A stretch of 64,000 bases of DNA from Salvator merianae (lineage: Eukaryota > Chordata > Lepidosauria > Squamata > Teiidae). The stretch's first letter is position 1. The number at the start of each line of letters is the position of its first letter. The notes beneath the pieces are model-generated. The model saw only the letters and a list, made by a program, of their open reading frames with translations. It ran no database searches and was not told where the DNA came from. Made by a program: the position numbers and the translations under genes. This document shows positions 1-10,868 of the stretch, piece after piece. Location: contig QVOM02000090.1 in the NCBI GenBank assembly GCA_003586115.2, positions 11,891,637-11,955,636 on the forward strand, in the 5' to 3' direction.

Positions 1-420
1 CTCCCTCTGTCTTAGACCCCAGCCACTTAAAGGAGGAGAAAAGGGCTAAATTTAAGAGTCAACGTTTATGGATGTTTCATGTACTTTAACTATGCACAAT
101 CCCTATAGTTCTGATCTAATCCTTAGTAAATTCACTCACCCAAAACAAAACACTAGTCCATTTCTTTAGCCATTTTTGAAGAATTTCTTTTGTGTTTTTA
201 TTTCCAACCAAGTGGCACCAGCTATCATAATTTTATTCCTGGCATTTTCAGCCAGTCTTGGATGCAGACAGCAATTGCAACCATCTCTAGTGTCAGCACA
301 AGCAGTGGTCATCAATACCCAAATAAGAACATTAGTGAACCTTGTGGTTCAAAACCTGCTGGTTTCCAAAGTGCAAATTTGGGGCTGCCGTTAAACGATT
401 GTAGGAATATATCATTTGCC
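1..420. other. Unassigned intronic sequence
   Basis: Apart from the weak outward extension of the foldback arm at its right edge, I see no gene, repeat family or regulatory signature here. The short open frames overlap one another and have no recognisable domain. Confidence 0.4.
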
Positions 421-984
421 ACAGGTTTGGGGTTGTTAATGCTGCATTCCATAGTTCTGTTTTGAGTCTAAGTTTTTGGATACGGCTAAGGTATCCATCA
501 TCAGAGGATACGATGGCTAGAAGAGTCAAGTGCAACTGATGGTCCTATATGGACCTTGTTACCCTATAGATGATGGTGAATGACTGTTAGGTTGGTTGTA
601 TGCAAATATGCTGTTTTGTTCCTGGCTGTTGGTCCTTTGTGTGGTTGTTGAAAATGAGTCATTGGTCCTTTCCCAGTTGTTGTCCATTAGCGTGGGCCCT
701 AATGATGGGCTGCTGTTTTGTTGTGCCATCACTAGTCTTGGGCTGTTCTGTATATCCTCTGCTGTTGATGGTTTCTTTTGTTTGTTTTTGAAGAGAGACT
801 TCTAAATATTGCAGAGGAACAGTCCTTGGTCCCTGTTAAAATTATGTGGAAGGTCCATGAGACCATCAGTTGCATTTGACTCTTCAAGCCATCTGAAGAG
901 GCTGAAGATGGATATCATAACCGTATCCAAAATTTTAGGATCAAAGCAGAACTATAGAACATGGCTTAACAACCCCAAAACTAT
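421..984. mobile_element. Foldback element with ~135-bp inverted arms
   Basis: Bases 421-553 are matched in inverted orientation by 851-984. For example TTTTGGATACGG near 475 pairs with CCGTATCCAAAA near 920, and AAGAGTCAAGTGCAACTGAT pairs with ATCAGTTGCATTTGACTCTT. By eye the arms are about 80% identical, and weaker matching continues outward for some tens of bases (GGTTCAAAA near 345 with TTTTGAACC near 1069). The ~300-bp spacer is T/G-rich with the phrase GGTCCTTT repeated. No transposase frame is visible. This fits an old non-autonomous foldback DNA element; family not recognised. Confidence 0.7.
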
Positions 985-2296
985 GTCAAGTGAGATGAAA
1001 ACCAGCCACGGAAGGCTCCATTCTTCCATACTATTCTAGGAACCGTATGCTTCCCAAACATATGGTATTTTGAACCGAAGGAACACCCAGCCTCATGGCT
1101 TGGAAATCATTGAGCAATGAGCCACTGCAGACTCAATTAAGGTTACACATGGAAGGCAGAGTCAAACTAACAGTGGTGGGAGTCACTGAGCAATTATCCC
1201 TGGTATGAGAGCTGGGGTGTTACAAACATATCCCTGTCTGCACACATGACATGTTGGAGGACATTCATCTGCACCATCTCTTCCTCGGCTGGACCCCTCA
1301 CTTGTAGTTAAGCCTTTCCCTTGCCGATTGCAACAACAAAAATAGCACAAGATAACAAAGGAGGAGATCCCATCTGAATAAAATTTGCCAAGTCCCCAAG
1401 ATCTGCTTTCTCCATCCTCTGCAGAAGTCATTTCAGTAACGCAGAAATTAAAGGCAACAGCCAAACCCCAGATCCAGTAGTGCCTCCTAATTCACTGTGG
1501 TTAGGGTCATACAATTCACCTCATGAATTTCATATTTGCACACACTCAATCACTACACCTATGGGGAAATGAGGTTAAAGGGAGTCGATTCTGAGAATTC
1601 CAAAGAAAAATGTGGGAAGATTCTTCTAATGTCTCTCAAGACCGTAAGACTTAATGCCAAATGAACGTAACTGACTTCCAAGCAGCTTGGACTCCCAAAG
1701 TGCCTTTCCTCTCTTCACTTTGTTCTCTTGCATGGGAAGCCAGGACATGAACTTCAGGGAAAAAACCCACCACATTTCAGTTGGCACGTTTTGAGATTTG
1801 CAGGAAAAGAAACATTTCTAAAAACAACGCCAAAGGAAAGGTTCATCATATCAGATGCTCTTCAAGAGGGCTTTTTGCTGCGGGCGATCAGGTTGAAGTG
1901 CTCCAAAAATAAATGTATTTATTATGTAATGTGCTTGAAACAAGCTCCCATGCTGGGAGAAACACAGCAGGTCGCAGCTCACCAGAAATGAAGAAGAGGC
2001 GAAGAGGAGGCTTGAATCCACATTTCCAAGTCAAAACTCCCCTCAGCTAATCATGACTCCTGCCTTCGAAACATGTTTAATTTGGAGGAAATATATTCAC
2101 GTGGGACTAGTAGGAAGGCAAGACGGGATGAACTCCACAAAGGTGAATCAGGGATGCCAAGGAACGTGACCATGTTTGTAGCCTTTTCTCAAAGACAGGG
2201 GAAAGGGTCATAACTTTTAGTGGCTGCATCATTGGCTCTTTCTGCACTCGCCTCTTCGTGGACCAAACCAGTGGGTTTGGACCAGCCAGGATCACT
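985..2296. other. Unassigned intronic sequence
   Basis: No recognisable exon or mobile element was found. The open frames of 60-93 codons on either strand have no familiar domains and no splice context I would trust. It is ordinary unique-looking intron. Confidence 0.4.
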
Positions 2297-2640
2297 GGTT
2301 CACACCATGGAAAGGTGCTGATCCTGACCAGCCCTTTACACTGGTCCCGAAGCTCACACCAGCCTCAAAGAGCCAACAGGGGGCCCATTTCAGTGGCATG
2401 CTTCGGTGTGCTGCCAGAATGGGTCCCCCAATAGTCCTAAACGTGGGAAAGTGTACCCCTTCTGCATGCTTCCATCTTCTGGACGAGGGTCTGCTGGTCC
2501 ACAGGTAGACTTGTTCAAACAGGTCTACCAGTGATCCAGATCAAGGGCTCCTCTTGATCCAGGTCACACCCCATCCTTTGCAGATGGAGCATACCAGTGG
2601 GGGAATGGTGAGGCCTTCACAGAACCACACTACCACGCAG
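2297..2640 (+). mobile_element. Palindrome-cored interspersed repeat, copy 1
   Basis: This is one of three copies in the window (others near 27000 and 40200). Shared landmarks in order are a hairpin around GCCCATTTCAGTGG...CCAGAATGGGT (2387-2433), a linker with CTTCCATCTTCTGGAC, a 26-bp palindromic core at 2504-2529 (GGTAGACTTG with a near-complementary second half), and GATCCAGATCAAGG/CCTCTTGATCC. No coding capacity is seen. A non-autonomous DNA element is the best guess. Confidence 0.6.
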
Positions 2641-3649
2641 GCCAATAAGGCCCAGGAGAGGATAACAAGGGACTGTAGCACCGAACTAAAGTATGCGCAG
2701 AAAGAGCCGTTTATTTTGTCTCATTGTCATCCTGACTTTCCTCCAAGAAGTTCAAGGGTGTCCATGCGGTTCTCTTTCTGCTCCCATTTTATCTTCATGG
2801 CACCCCTGTGAGATAGGCCAAGACTGAAGAGCTGCAATGGATGCAAGTTCATGCCTTGAGTTTCCAAGGTCAGAGGCAATGTGAAGTCTGGATGCTGTAG
2901 CTCAGAGGCAGAGATTCTTCTCTGCCATGCAGTAGCTCCAGGTTAGCATCCTCAAAGATGCTGCACCTCAGATAGGAGGATAGTTCACAGGAAAGGCCCT
3001 GTCCATTGGTTCCCCCCTTTCACTTCTGATGGTGGTAGTGGCACTGCCAAGAGGACCTCTCCAGCAGATGATACTCCAGGATCATTTTAAAATTAGACAG
3101 CGCTAAGCAGGGAGGAGTTCCTAAAATTGCCCATCAACCTTTGGCACGTGGACCAAGGCTTGTCACTTTGATAAGAAGGGCTTCGTTTTCTATTTAAATT
3201 ACAGTCCTTATCTTTTTTTTTTTTTTTAAGAAATCCACACCTATAAATTAGCACGAAAGCGAAAGATCAAAGTGGATGGCAGTAGTGCAGCTTTTCTTTC
3301 AAAGGATGAAGATTCTTGATGGATTTGTGTGATGCCATCTGGAACACAGGCTGGCATTGCATCTTCCCAAGGACAGGCAAATGTCTCACATTAATAGCCA
3401 AGTGCTGCTCTCTGAGTTGGAAACTTTGTCCCACTGAGTGATTAAATTCTGAGATATATCATAAATCTTACATGTTACTCATAGTCCTCAGAAGCTGAAC
3501 TGATGGATGCCTCCCTCTTCATTCTATTGGGCCTCCCATCTTCTTCGCCTTCTTTCACTGACTGCTGTTATTTGCTGATTGGTGACAGGGGCAAAGAATA
3601 CCATAGCCTATGAAGAATATCAAGGGCATGTAGACTAAAAGCATGGAGG
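2641..3649. other. Unassigned sequence with a poly-T tract
   Basis: There is no gene signature. A run of about 17 T near 3211-3227 may be the A-tail of a minus-strand retroposon, but no SINE body could be recognised beside it. Confidence 0.35.
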
Positions 3650-4003
3650 ATGCTAGAAGAACTGAATTTATTACCAGAGAGGATGGTGATGGCTTTAAGA
3701 AGGGATTGAACAAATTCGTGGAAGACAGGTGTGCCAATGGCTACTAGAATGGATACCTAGGTATTTCCTCTGGGAAGTACCATTTGCAGGGTTAGGTACC
3801 ACCTCCAGGTTGGAGAAATAGACAGGATGTGCCTCTACAGGCCATTTGCAGGAAATTGAGAGCAGGTGAAGGTTTTGCCCTCATTGTCTGCTTGAGAATG
3901 CCCAGAGGCAATTGGTGGGCCACTGTGTGAGGCAGGATGCTGGACCAGATGGGCTGTGGCCCAATCCAGCAGGGCTCCTCTTATGTTCCTACGTTCTTAA
4001 ATA
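3650..4003 (+). mobile_element. CR1-type LINE 3' end (plus orientation)
   Basis: The phrases GATGGCTTTAAGAAGGGATT, GGCTACTAGAATGG, GAGCAGGTGAAGGTTTTGCC, GGTGGGCCACTGTGTGAGGC and GATCCAGCAGGGCTC-like sequence, ending in CTTATGTTC and TTCTTAA, form the tail found again at 20630, 41892, 48331 and 62379. This is the CR1-like LINE 3' region familiar from squamate genomes. It is 5'-truncated, as usual for LINE insertions, with no intact reverse transcriptase. Confidence 0.8.
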
Positions 4004-4164
4004 CATTCTCATTTTGATGTGAGAACGGGTTGGAATTCCACAGGTGTATCAATGCACCTGCCACGGAGTGATTCCACCTTCCTTTGACCTCTGCCAGGCA
4101 GAGAACTGGTTCCTTGCCACCTGCTGTAGAGAGAGAAGTCGGTCCATATAGGAGAATGTCAGCT

Positions 4165-4247
4165 AGAACACTGGTTCTCTAGATGTTGCTGACTACATCT
4201 TCCAGCTGAGAATTACTATCAGGAACATCTGAAGAACCACCATTTGA
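4165..4247. mobile_element. Short palindromic element (hAT-MITE-like fragment)
   Basis: GGTTCTCTAGATGTTGCTGA is answered by CAGGAACATCTGAAGAACC in inverted orientation around a short centre. The layout resembles the better copy at 58161. It is old and degraded. Confidence 0.45.
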
Positions 4248-5110
4248 AAGCCATTTGGGCTAGATGCATGGTGTACTTTTTGCCCTATTTCAGCCACTGG
4301 CACAGAAGATTCTCATAATCCACTCATCTCACACACACCCTGAAATATGTCTCAAATTCCAGCATACAGAAATTTCCCCCTGCATCACAATGAAGCACGT
4401 TTTTAAGGAGCATATTAATAAGCTGTACTCTTTTGGTGGGGTGTACTATATAAACATACCATTATTTTTTTTTTAGAAAAAAGAGAGATGAAACACACTA
4501 ACTTAAAGACATTAAAAATTATATTAAAAAATTCTTGAGTGTACCACATAATTGAGAAATTGAGTGCTGATAATTTACAACAGGGAGGACAGATTTCCCA
4601 GCACCAGAGTGGACTAGCGCAGGTTGGTTAGTTTAAGCTCAAAAGCAGCTAATCTGCCCATAATTAAGATAACCATCTATCATTTTTCTAAATGTGGCAG
4701 GTGTCAGACTATAATTGGAAGATCTATCACTTTGCTTCGGATTTTTAGAAAAGCAATAGATAATGGAACTCTTTTTGCCTTTTTCTACAACCATCAAAAG
4801 TTCTTAACTGGGACGGAACCGGAGGGTTTCAGCTCTGGCATCAATTTTCTGTGTTGTCAAGGACCTAATGCTACCAAACTCACAATCTTGCTTTTCCCTC
4901 AACAACCTACAGAGTGGAGCAGCTAGAAACCATCAAGTTTTTCCAAGTTCTATCAGGTTCTAGCAAAATATTACAACCTAATAAATTTAGAATGCATAAT
5001 CTATGGAAGTTTTATAGTTGTTAATAATGATACATTTTGTCAATAAATAAACCATTGTCCATCATTTGTTTAAATCTTGGCCAAGGTGCATGAAAAAATT
5101 AAAGGGAACA
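4248..5110. other. AT-rich unassigned sequence
   Basis: Low-GC intron with poly-T and TATA-like stretches (for example near 4450-4475). The 100-codon frame at 4624-4926 has no recognisable domain and no relative I know. Confidence 0.4.
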
Positions 5111-5111
5111 G

Positions 5112-5400
5112 AATAGAGATGTACAAAATTCAATTCACGTTTGCAAATTCGATCAAACATTTCACATTCACGAATATTCACACCGAAACGAAAATGCAGT
5201 TTTTTGCGTTTCCAAAATTCAGTTGAATCAAACCAATCTCCCCATTTGTGAAACTGGAAAATTTGGTCCAATTTTTGTGTTTTCACTGTAGGTTTGCCCA
5301 TGAAAAGGGCTTTTTCAATGGGAAAAATGATATTTTTTGTGCGAAAAGCGTGAAATCGAATGCAAAAAAGTGGTTTTTCGATGTTGCAATTCTCTGATGA
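5112..5400 (+). mobile_element. TTCGAA-rich element, family A, copy
   Basis: It opens with TAGAGATGTACAAAATTC, a variant of the TAGRGRTGTGCA terminus shared by several repeats here. It continues with GAATATTCACACCGAAACG, AATTCAGTTGAATCAAACCA and a GCCC(N)AAAAGGGC-type block. The same order of motifs recurs at 22808-23157 and 39193-39510. No coding capacity is seen. Confidence 0.6.
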
Positions 5401-5647
5401 AGCAAAACTATGCTTTGACAGCATAACCAACACGTGAATTTCATTTGTGTACTTTCCAGCAGGCATTTGTTCAGTTTTTGGGCATTTGCAAGACCAACTT
5501 TAAAGAAAGGAGTCAACAGACAGAAGTAAAAGTCTATCATTGCTTCCCAGATCCAGTGGAAGCAGCAAGAGAGAATTGTGCGATATTTTGTAGATTCTGT
5601 GCTTCCCTCTTGCCATCTGGAGGCACCACTAGTGACTTTATAAACCC
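5401..5647. other. Unassigned sequence between repeats
   Basis: Nothing recognisable. Frames on both strands overlap here without domain similarity. Confidence 0.35.
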
Positions 5648-5866
5648 ATCCATGCTGTTTTCCTAGCAGATGCAAATGTGGTTTATCATGACCTTCCTCC
5701 AGGGAGAGGCTGGGGATCGAACTGACAACCCTCTGCTTTCCAAGCAGTCTGCTCTGCCACTGAGCTGCAGCCCCTCCCAGACTCTATGCAGTTTTCTTGC
5801 CAGATACAGAAGTAATTTGCCAGGGAGATTCCAGCAGCTGCTTTGCTGCTGAACCGTGGCCACACC
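5648..5866 (-). mobile_element. tRNA-derived SINE, dimeric, minus orientation
   Basis: On the minus strand the head reads GGGGCTGCAGCTCAGTGGCA (A-box-like) and then GTCAGTTCGATCCCCAGC (B-box-like), followed by the tail CTCTCCCTGGAGG. A second partial unit lies beside it (CAAGAAAACTGCATAGAGTCT, and a second CTCCCTGGCAAATTACTTCT tail). The same head-to-tail arrangement occurs near 18240 and 44345. The tRNA-like promoter is internal. It is not a functional tRNA gene because no complete cloverleaf can be drawn. Confidence 0.75.
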
Positions 5867-6297
5867 CACATATTTAAATATTTAATATTAATTGAGCTGA
5901 GTAAAATGAATAACAAAAAGAATCTAACTTGGAACTATCTTTTTTTGTTAGTTTTATGGTTTTAGGCTGCATGCCATTCTGTGGATTGTTTAAACAGATT
6001 GTATTTATATGTTGTGTAAATTATTTTCATATTCTTGTACACAGCCCTGGCATATTCTAAGAAAAAGCAATTAAGAAATGCATTAACTGCCAATTTTACA
6101 CCAAATTTATTTATAAAGTCTTGCAAGGCTTTCACTTGCAATTGCTCCACTTTGATCTTTTTCTTTCTTTTGCAAATAATTCTCAAAGTTTTATGTGCTT
6201 AGGAGGGGCGTGCAAATTTGGTTCTAGCTTGAACCCAAGCCTGTTAGTCTTTTGCTCAGACTGACTCAAACCAAACCAAACCAAAGGATTTGGCTAA
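5867..6297. other. AT-rich sequence with a family-A fragment at 6204-6290
   Basis: The left part is plain AT-rich DNA. At about 6204 AGGAGGGGCGTGCAAATTTGG resembles the terminus of the TTCGAA-rich elements and is followed by AACCAAACCAAACC. Only one end is present. Confidence 0.45.
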
Positions 6298-6760
6298 TGG
6301 GTAATTGATTGATTTATTATTTACATTTTTTTACCGCCTCATACCTGACATTTTTAGGACAGTTTGCAATTCAAATATACTAATCAAAACCGTAAAACTA
6401 AAAATTACAGCACAGGAGTAGTAAGAAGGTGACTAACAGCCAAAGGCCCAAAGACATAAGTCTTCACCAGGCTTTCAAACATATACAGTGCTGTTGCCTT
6501 GTGAGCTTCTACAGGAAGGATGTTCCACAAACAGGGTGCTACTACCAAGAAGGCCTTCTCTTGAACTGGTACCACTCTTATAACTGAAGATGAGGGAATG
6601 AGAAGGAAGGCCACCTCTGCTGATCTTAACTATATAAGGAACTTTTAATGTTTTTGGCAATGCCTGTGAAGGTACTAGATCATGGCAAGATTGCCCAGGC
6701 GTTTGGCTTCCACACCACTCTTCCAAGATGTATTGCTGCTCATTCTATTTAAGAATATTC
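6298..6760 (-). mobile_element. L2/CR1-clade LINE 3' region, minus orientation
   Basis: The plus strand begins with TTATTATTTACATTTTTTACC, CGCCTCATACCTGACA and CAGTTTGCAATTCAAATA, the reversed AT-rich tail. It then has CTTCACCAGGCTTTCAAACA, GATGTTCCACAAACAGGGTG and ACCAAGAAGGCCTTCTCTTG. These are the wording of the 3' untranslated part of L2-like LINEs in reptiles. There is no reverse transcriptase domain in this remnant. Confidence 0.65.
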
Positions 6761-7775
6761 CTGAACAAGGAACGTCTACCCCTAAAAAGAGTTTAGTTGC
6801 TCCAATCAGCAATATTTTTCATCCTTGGGAACGAGCTGAAGCAAAATTTTAATATTTAATCCTTCCCATCCAGCAACGCTCAAGCCGGTGATTATAAGAA
6901 ATCTGCGCCAAGCACCCTGTAAATCCTCACGTGAAACAATGCAATTACCAATATCAATAACTGCAAACCCACGGAATTTCCCTCTCATCTCATGCCACCT
7001 TATGCATATAGCCTCTCCACCTCTCTCCTCATAATCAACTAAGCCATTATAAGAGCAATGATGTTTGTTTTAAAGCCTCCACATTTACTACGCAGAACAA
7101 TTTACTCTCGGCTACTTTATCGAACACCGGAGACTATGAGAATCGTTACCTCCTACAGGATGCTAATGCCAGGATTTATGCGGAGGGGAAAGAAACCCAC
7201 ACAGCAGTAACACAGCAGAAAAGAGCTAGAAAATTTGCCTGGCTGTAGCAGAAGAGATACGCAGATGAATGGTGATTGGTTTTTTTAAAGGGAGCTTGAA
7301 AAAAAGATGCATTTGGTGGTAATTTCCCATGTTCTGCTCATGAGGGGAGGGGATATAGCGTGGCTGTCGTTGGGTTGCCACAGATACGTGTGGCAATCTC
7401 ACACAGAACAGACATAATGGCGCTATATATACCCTATCAGGATGGACCCATCGTCACATGGCGATACGGTTTGGGGGGCCTATCTGGGCTTCCCTCCCCC
7501 AGGCCACACCAACTCCTAGAGGAGTGGGCAAGGTTTCCCACCAAGCGAACACAGGCCCTCGCTTAGAGGTGTGAGACTGTATTGAATACTTCATGAAACA
7601 TTTGTAATCACGTTTTGTACACCCTTAGCTGACAGCCTATTTTTATCCCACAACAGTCTCGCAACAATGTGATAGCTGTCCACAAATGGGAAACACTGTC
7701 GTTTAGTGGTAAATAATCTCCTCAGCATGCAAAAAGAAAATGGGACCTGGGGCCTTCTGCATACAAATTACTCAG
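6761..7775. other. Unassigned sequence with weak inverted repeats near 7350-7435
   Basis: GGGATATAGCG at about 7350 is answered by CGCTATATATACCC near 7420, with an inner hairpin TTGCCACA...TGTGGCAA (7375-7396). This could be a short palindromic element. Nothing else is recognisable. Confidence 0.35.
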
Positions 7776-7890
7776 AAAGGAAGGAAGGAAGGAAGGAAGG
7801 GAGGAAGGAAGGGAGGGAGGAAGGGAGGAAGGAAGGAAGGAAGGAAGGAAGGAAGGAAGGAAGGAAGGAAGGAAGGAAGGAAGAAGGAAG
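7776..7890 (+). repeat. (GGAA)n simple repeat
   Basis: About 115 bp of AAGG tetranucleotides with a few GAGG/GGAG interruptions near 7800-7830. The long lysine/glutamate/glycine and serine/proline/leucine frames over it are artefacts of the repeat. Confidence 0.98.
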
Positions 7891-8924
7891 CCAGCCCCAG
7901 GCAAGGAGGCAACATATAAACATTAGTTCTCTTTCACCTACCCGGAGGAACATTTAAGAGAGAAACCTCCTCAATAAAATTTGACCTAACCAACTTTCTG
8001 TCTAACAGTCCCAGATCTCCAGAGCAGATCTCGTTTTGTTAATCTAAGTATGTTTTATGCTTTGTAGCCAAGGATACAACTCAGATCTGCATCTTCAAAA
8101 CTGTGGGGGAAGGGAGAGGGGAATTTTCTGGAATTGCCTCATTTTGGGTTAAAAATAAAAACAAAGAAAATCCCAGAACAGGGCAGGAGGGAAGAATTAG
8201 GGCAGCTTCTCTTGAAACTCATTTGTAAGCAATTTCAGAAATGCTGAACACAGACGCCGCTGCTTTTCACTTTTAGGCGCCCTTTGTTGAAATGCAAAAT
8301 TTTTGCTCAGCTTCCTCCCATCAGAGGGATTAGATGCACAGGGATTTACATGCAAAATTGATTAACACTTGCCACAATTTCCTCTGCAAAGGAATGGAAA
8401 AACCCCAACTTCCTTCCGTAGCTTCTGCTCATTGCTTGCTGTTTCTTCTTTGGCACATCTTATGTGCCAAGGACATACCTTGCAGCCCTGTCCCCTTTTC
8501 CAGAATGTTCCCTTGACTGATCAGCAGGATAATCCTATCCAGGTTTGCATAATTTCTAGTTTTCCTCACACTCTATCCTTTACCCGGAGGCAAACACTGT
8601 CCTGGATTGTAGCACGCTCTCTTTCCTGAAATCCTCCGAATTTACAAATTGCCATTTCAGCACCTGCAGCTCAAAGGCTTTTGGGACATATTTAGCCACA
8701 GCTCTTTGAGGTCTAGGCTAAGAGGACGACCAAAAGAATAAGATTCATTTTTTCCAATCCACTCCTTCAAGCTTGAAACTTCTCACGGATAGAGCAAGAA
8801 AAACTATCCTCCTCCTCCTCCTCCTCCTCCTTCTTGCCTGGCTATAGTCTATAGTTTTCTTCTAGAACCACAAAGTTGAAATTTGCAATATTCATCGACA
8901 GGTCAAAAGGTTAAACAAGATGCA
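7891..8924. other. Unassigned sequence with (TCC)n at 8807-8831
   Basis: Unique-looking intron with a short TCC trinucleotide run. No exon is supported. Confidence 0.4.
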
Positions 8925-9043
8925 AGCCACTTTGGTCAGGGCAAGAACTGTGTACAATTAATGCACACACTTGTGTGTTAAGTAAACAGCAGCTGAGGAA
9001 AAGGCTAAGTACCCTACTAATATTATACATACATATATTGAGG

Positions 9044-9078
<35 letters not shown>

Positions 9079-9145
9079 ACACCTCAGGAAGAATATTGTG
9101 GAACTGGGAAAAGCGCAGGAAAAAGGCAACCAGAGTGCCACAGCT
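8925..9145 (+). pseudogene. CR1 LINE ORF2 remnant (C-terminal of reverse transcriptase)
   Basis: The plus strand encodes LRPHLEYCVQFWSPHLRKNI, which is the conserved C-terminal wording of CR1-type reverse transcriptase proteins (RPHLEYCVQFWSP, then a KDI..LE.VQ-like segment). The frame carries substitutions and lacks the catalytic palm motifs, so it is a dead fragment. It is separate from the 3'-tail CR1 pieces elsewhere. Confidence 0.85.
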
Positions 9146-10790
9146 GAGAGATTTCTTGGTATTTTCCTTCAGATTCCCCTTTCCCAGGCCTGCTGAAGGC
9201 TTACATGACTTGATCTGCCAATGTATGTCTTGATGGAGATGAAAGCTCCTCATGCTTTATTCCCCTTTTATGGCAAGCAGATCCTTTCCAGCAGGACATT
9301 TCGTCGGCTTTAGCATCATCTCTTTGCACGGGCCTTGGAGAACAATTCCAGCTGTTTATTTGGAACTGGATGTTACAGTTGTGGTGACAATGACTTTGCC
9401 CCGAACCTCTTTGCACAATTAAAAAAAAAAAGGAAAAGAGGCGGAAGGCCAACAAGACCCCCTCCTTTCACTTATAATTGGAGCGATTTACCATTTGAAT
9501 ATGACTCTTGAATGCCACATGAAAAAGGTAACTGTCTGTTCCGAAATTCCGATTAATACTGGTGTAAATTCAGGAGCGGTTCTTTGCCTTCAGCTTTGAT
9601 GTGTTTTGGCCTGATCCATCGCAACCCCCACTCTCATTAATGTTATTTTTCTTATGTGGTTTAATTAGGTTAATTTCCCAGCTCCCAGACATTCTTATTT
9701 ATGCCTCTCCCTTCTCCTACAGCTCTGGTCGCTGAGAGCTGGTATGAATGACATCACAGAACCTCCGCCGTTGTTTGGGAGTCTGCCAGCGAGATTTCTT
9801 TCCCTTGAGGTAGATGTTCCTTCTTTGCTGGGACCGTTGGCACTTTGTAAATTTATTCACATCCTGCTATGTCCCACACCCCTTCTTTGTAGTGGCCAAG
9901 TCCGAGCACAGCTTGAATACGCAGCTCAGTTGGCAATTACTGGAGTGATAAAAGAGGTGGGTTTTTTTAAGCATGAATTTAGAAGTTAGCATAAGACCTG
10001 CACATGAGTTATTCGCAATTCTTGCTGGTTAACTCAAGTAAGGGGCAAAGACAGTGTTTATCCTCGGATACCAGCAGAAATCGCGCTTAAATGGTAGCTA
10101 GAGGTGGCTAATTCACCTAAGGGTATTGCAGCCACTAAAACTGGCACTCCCGTCAGCTTTCTCCCAAGGAATGGTCCTGGCACTCTAGAGAAAAACAGTG
10201 GGTTTCCCTTAAATAATTCAACTGTTTGCCTGAAGTTCCCAGAAAAAGAGGACAGCCCTTTTAATAATTTATCAAAAGCAAGGAAACTCCGCTGCTTTTA
10301 AAGATGACCAACTAACCTTTCTGTGAACCCACTGGCTTCAAATATTTTATCCCTGCAGACTCATCTGCGTATTTTCATCATTGCATTCCGCCCGCCCCCA
10401 GCTCAGCACAAAATCCCCAGCCTTCTCTCATAAACACACCCACGGCTCCTAAATTCTACCGTTCCCAGGGCAGCTGGATATTGTGAGTGTGCACATGTGC
10501 ATTGCATGGTAGTCCACAAGTCCACGCAGAGGAATCACTTTTCTGCTTGGTGGTGCTACGTTAAGCAGTTGCTGGGAATTAAGCTTACACCTTGTGGTTC
10601 GTTCCCAAGGTTTCTTGGAAGGACAGAACACCTGGTGTTTCTGGAGTCTGGATGCTGGGTCACACAGAACCTTAATTTGGCCAGAAGGGGCTATACACCC
10701 TGAGAAAGACTTCAAGAAGTAGCTCAGCTAAAATCCAAAACATATTCTCCACGCCATCAGCTGTGAAGAGAGTTAGAATATCTCTGTGGG
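9146..10790. other. Unassigned intronic sequence
   Basis: No recognisable repeat or gene. Near 9705-9722 TCCCTTCTCCTACAG resembles a plus-strand splice acceptor followed by an open frame, but the encoded peptide (LWSLRAGMNDITEPP...) matches nothing I know. Confidence 0.35.
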
Positions 10791-10794
10791 TGGT

Positions 10795-10868
10795 CTCAAA
10801 AGCTAAGCAGGGGTGGAGTTGGTTGGTACTCAGATGGCAAACATCCTGGGATTACCAGGCGCTATAGG
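10795..10868 (+). mobile_element. 5S rRNA-derived SINE remnant
   Basis: AAGCTAAGCAGGGGTGGAGT, then GGTTGGTACTCAGATGGCA, then CCTGGGATTACCAGGCGCTA follow the 3' half of 5S rRNA (AGCTAAGCAGGGTCGGGCC, GGTTAGTACTTGGATGGGAG, CCTGGGAATACCGGGTGCTG) with gaps. Beyond it, CTGCAGAGAAGGC recalls the body of 5S-Sauria SINEs. The 5' half of 5S is missing, so this is not a functional 5S gene. Confidence 0.75.

Noticed and set aside
7706..7957. Lysine/glutamate/glycine and serine/proline/leucine-rich frames
   Set aside because: They translate the GGAA array.
9705..9989. Possible exon after TCCCTTCTCCTACAG on the plus strand
   Set aside because: The acceptor looks fair but the peptide resembles nothing known and no donor or partner exon supports it.
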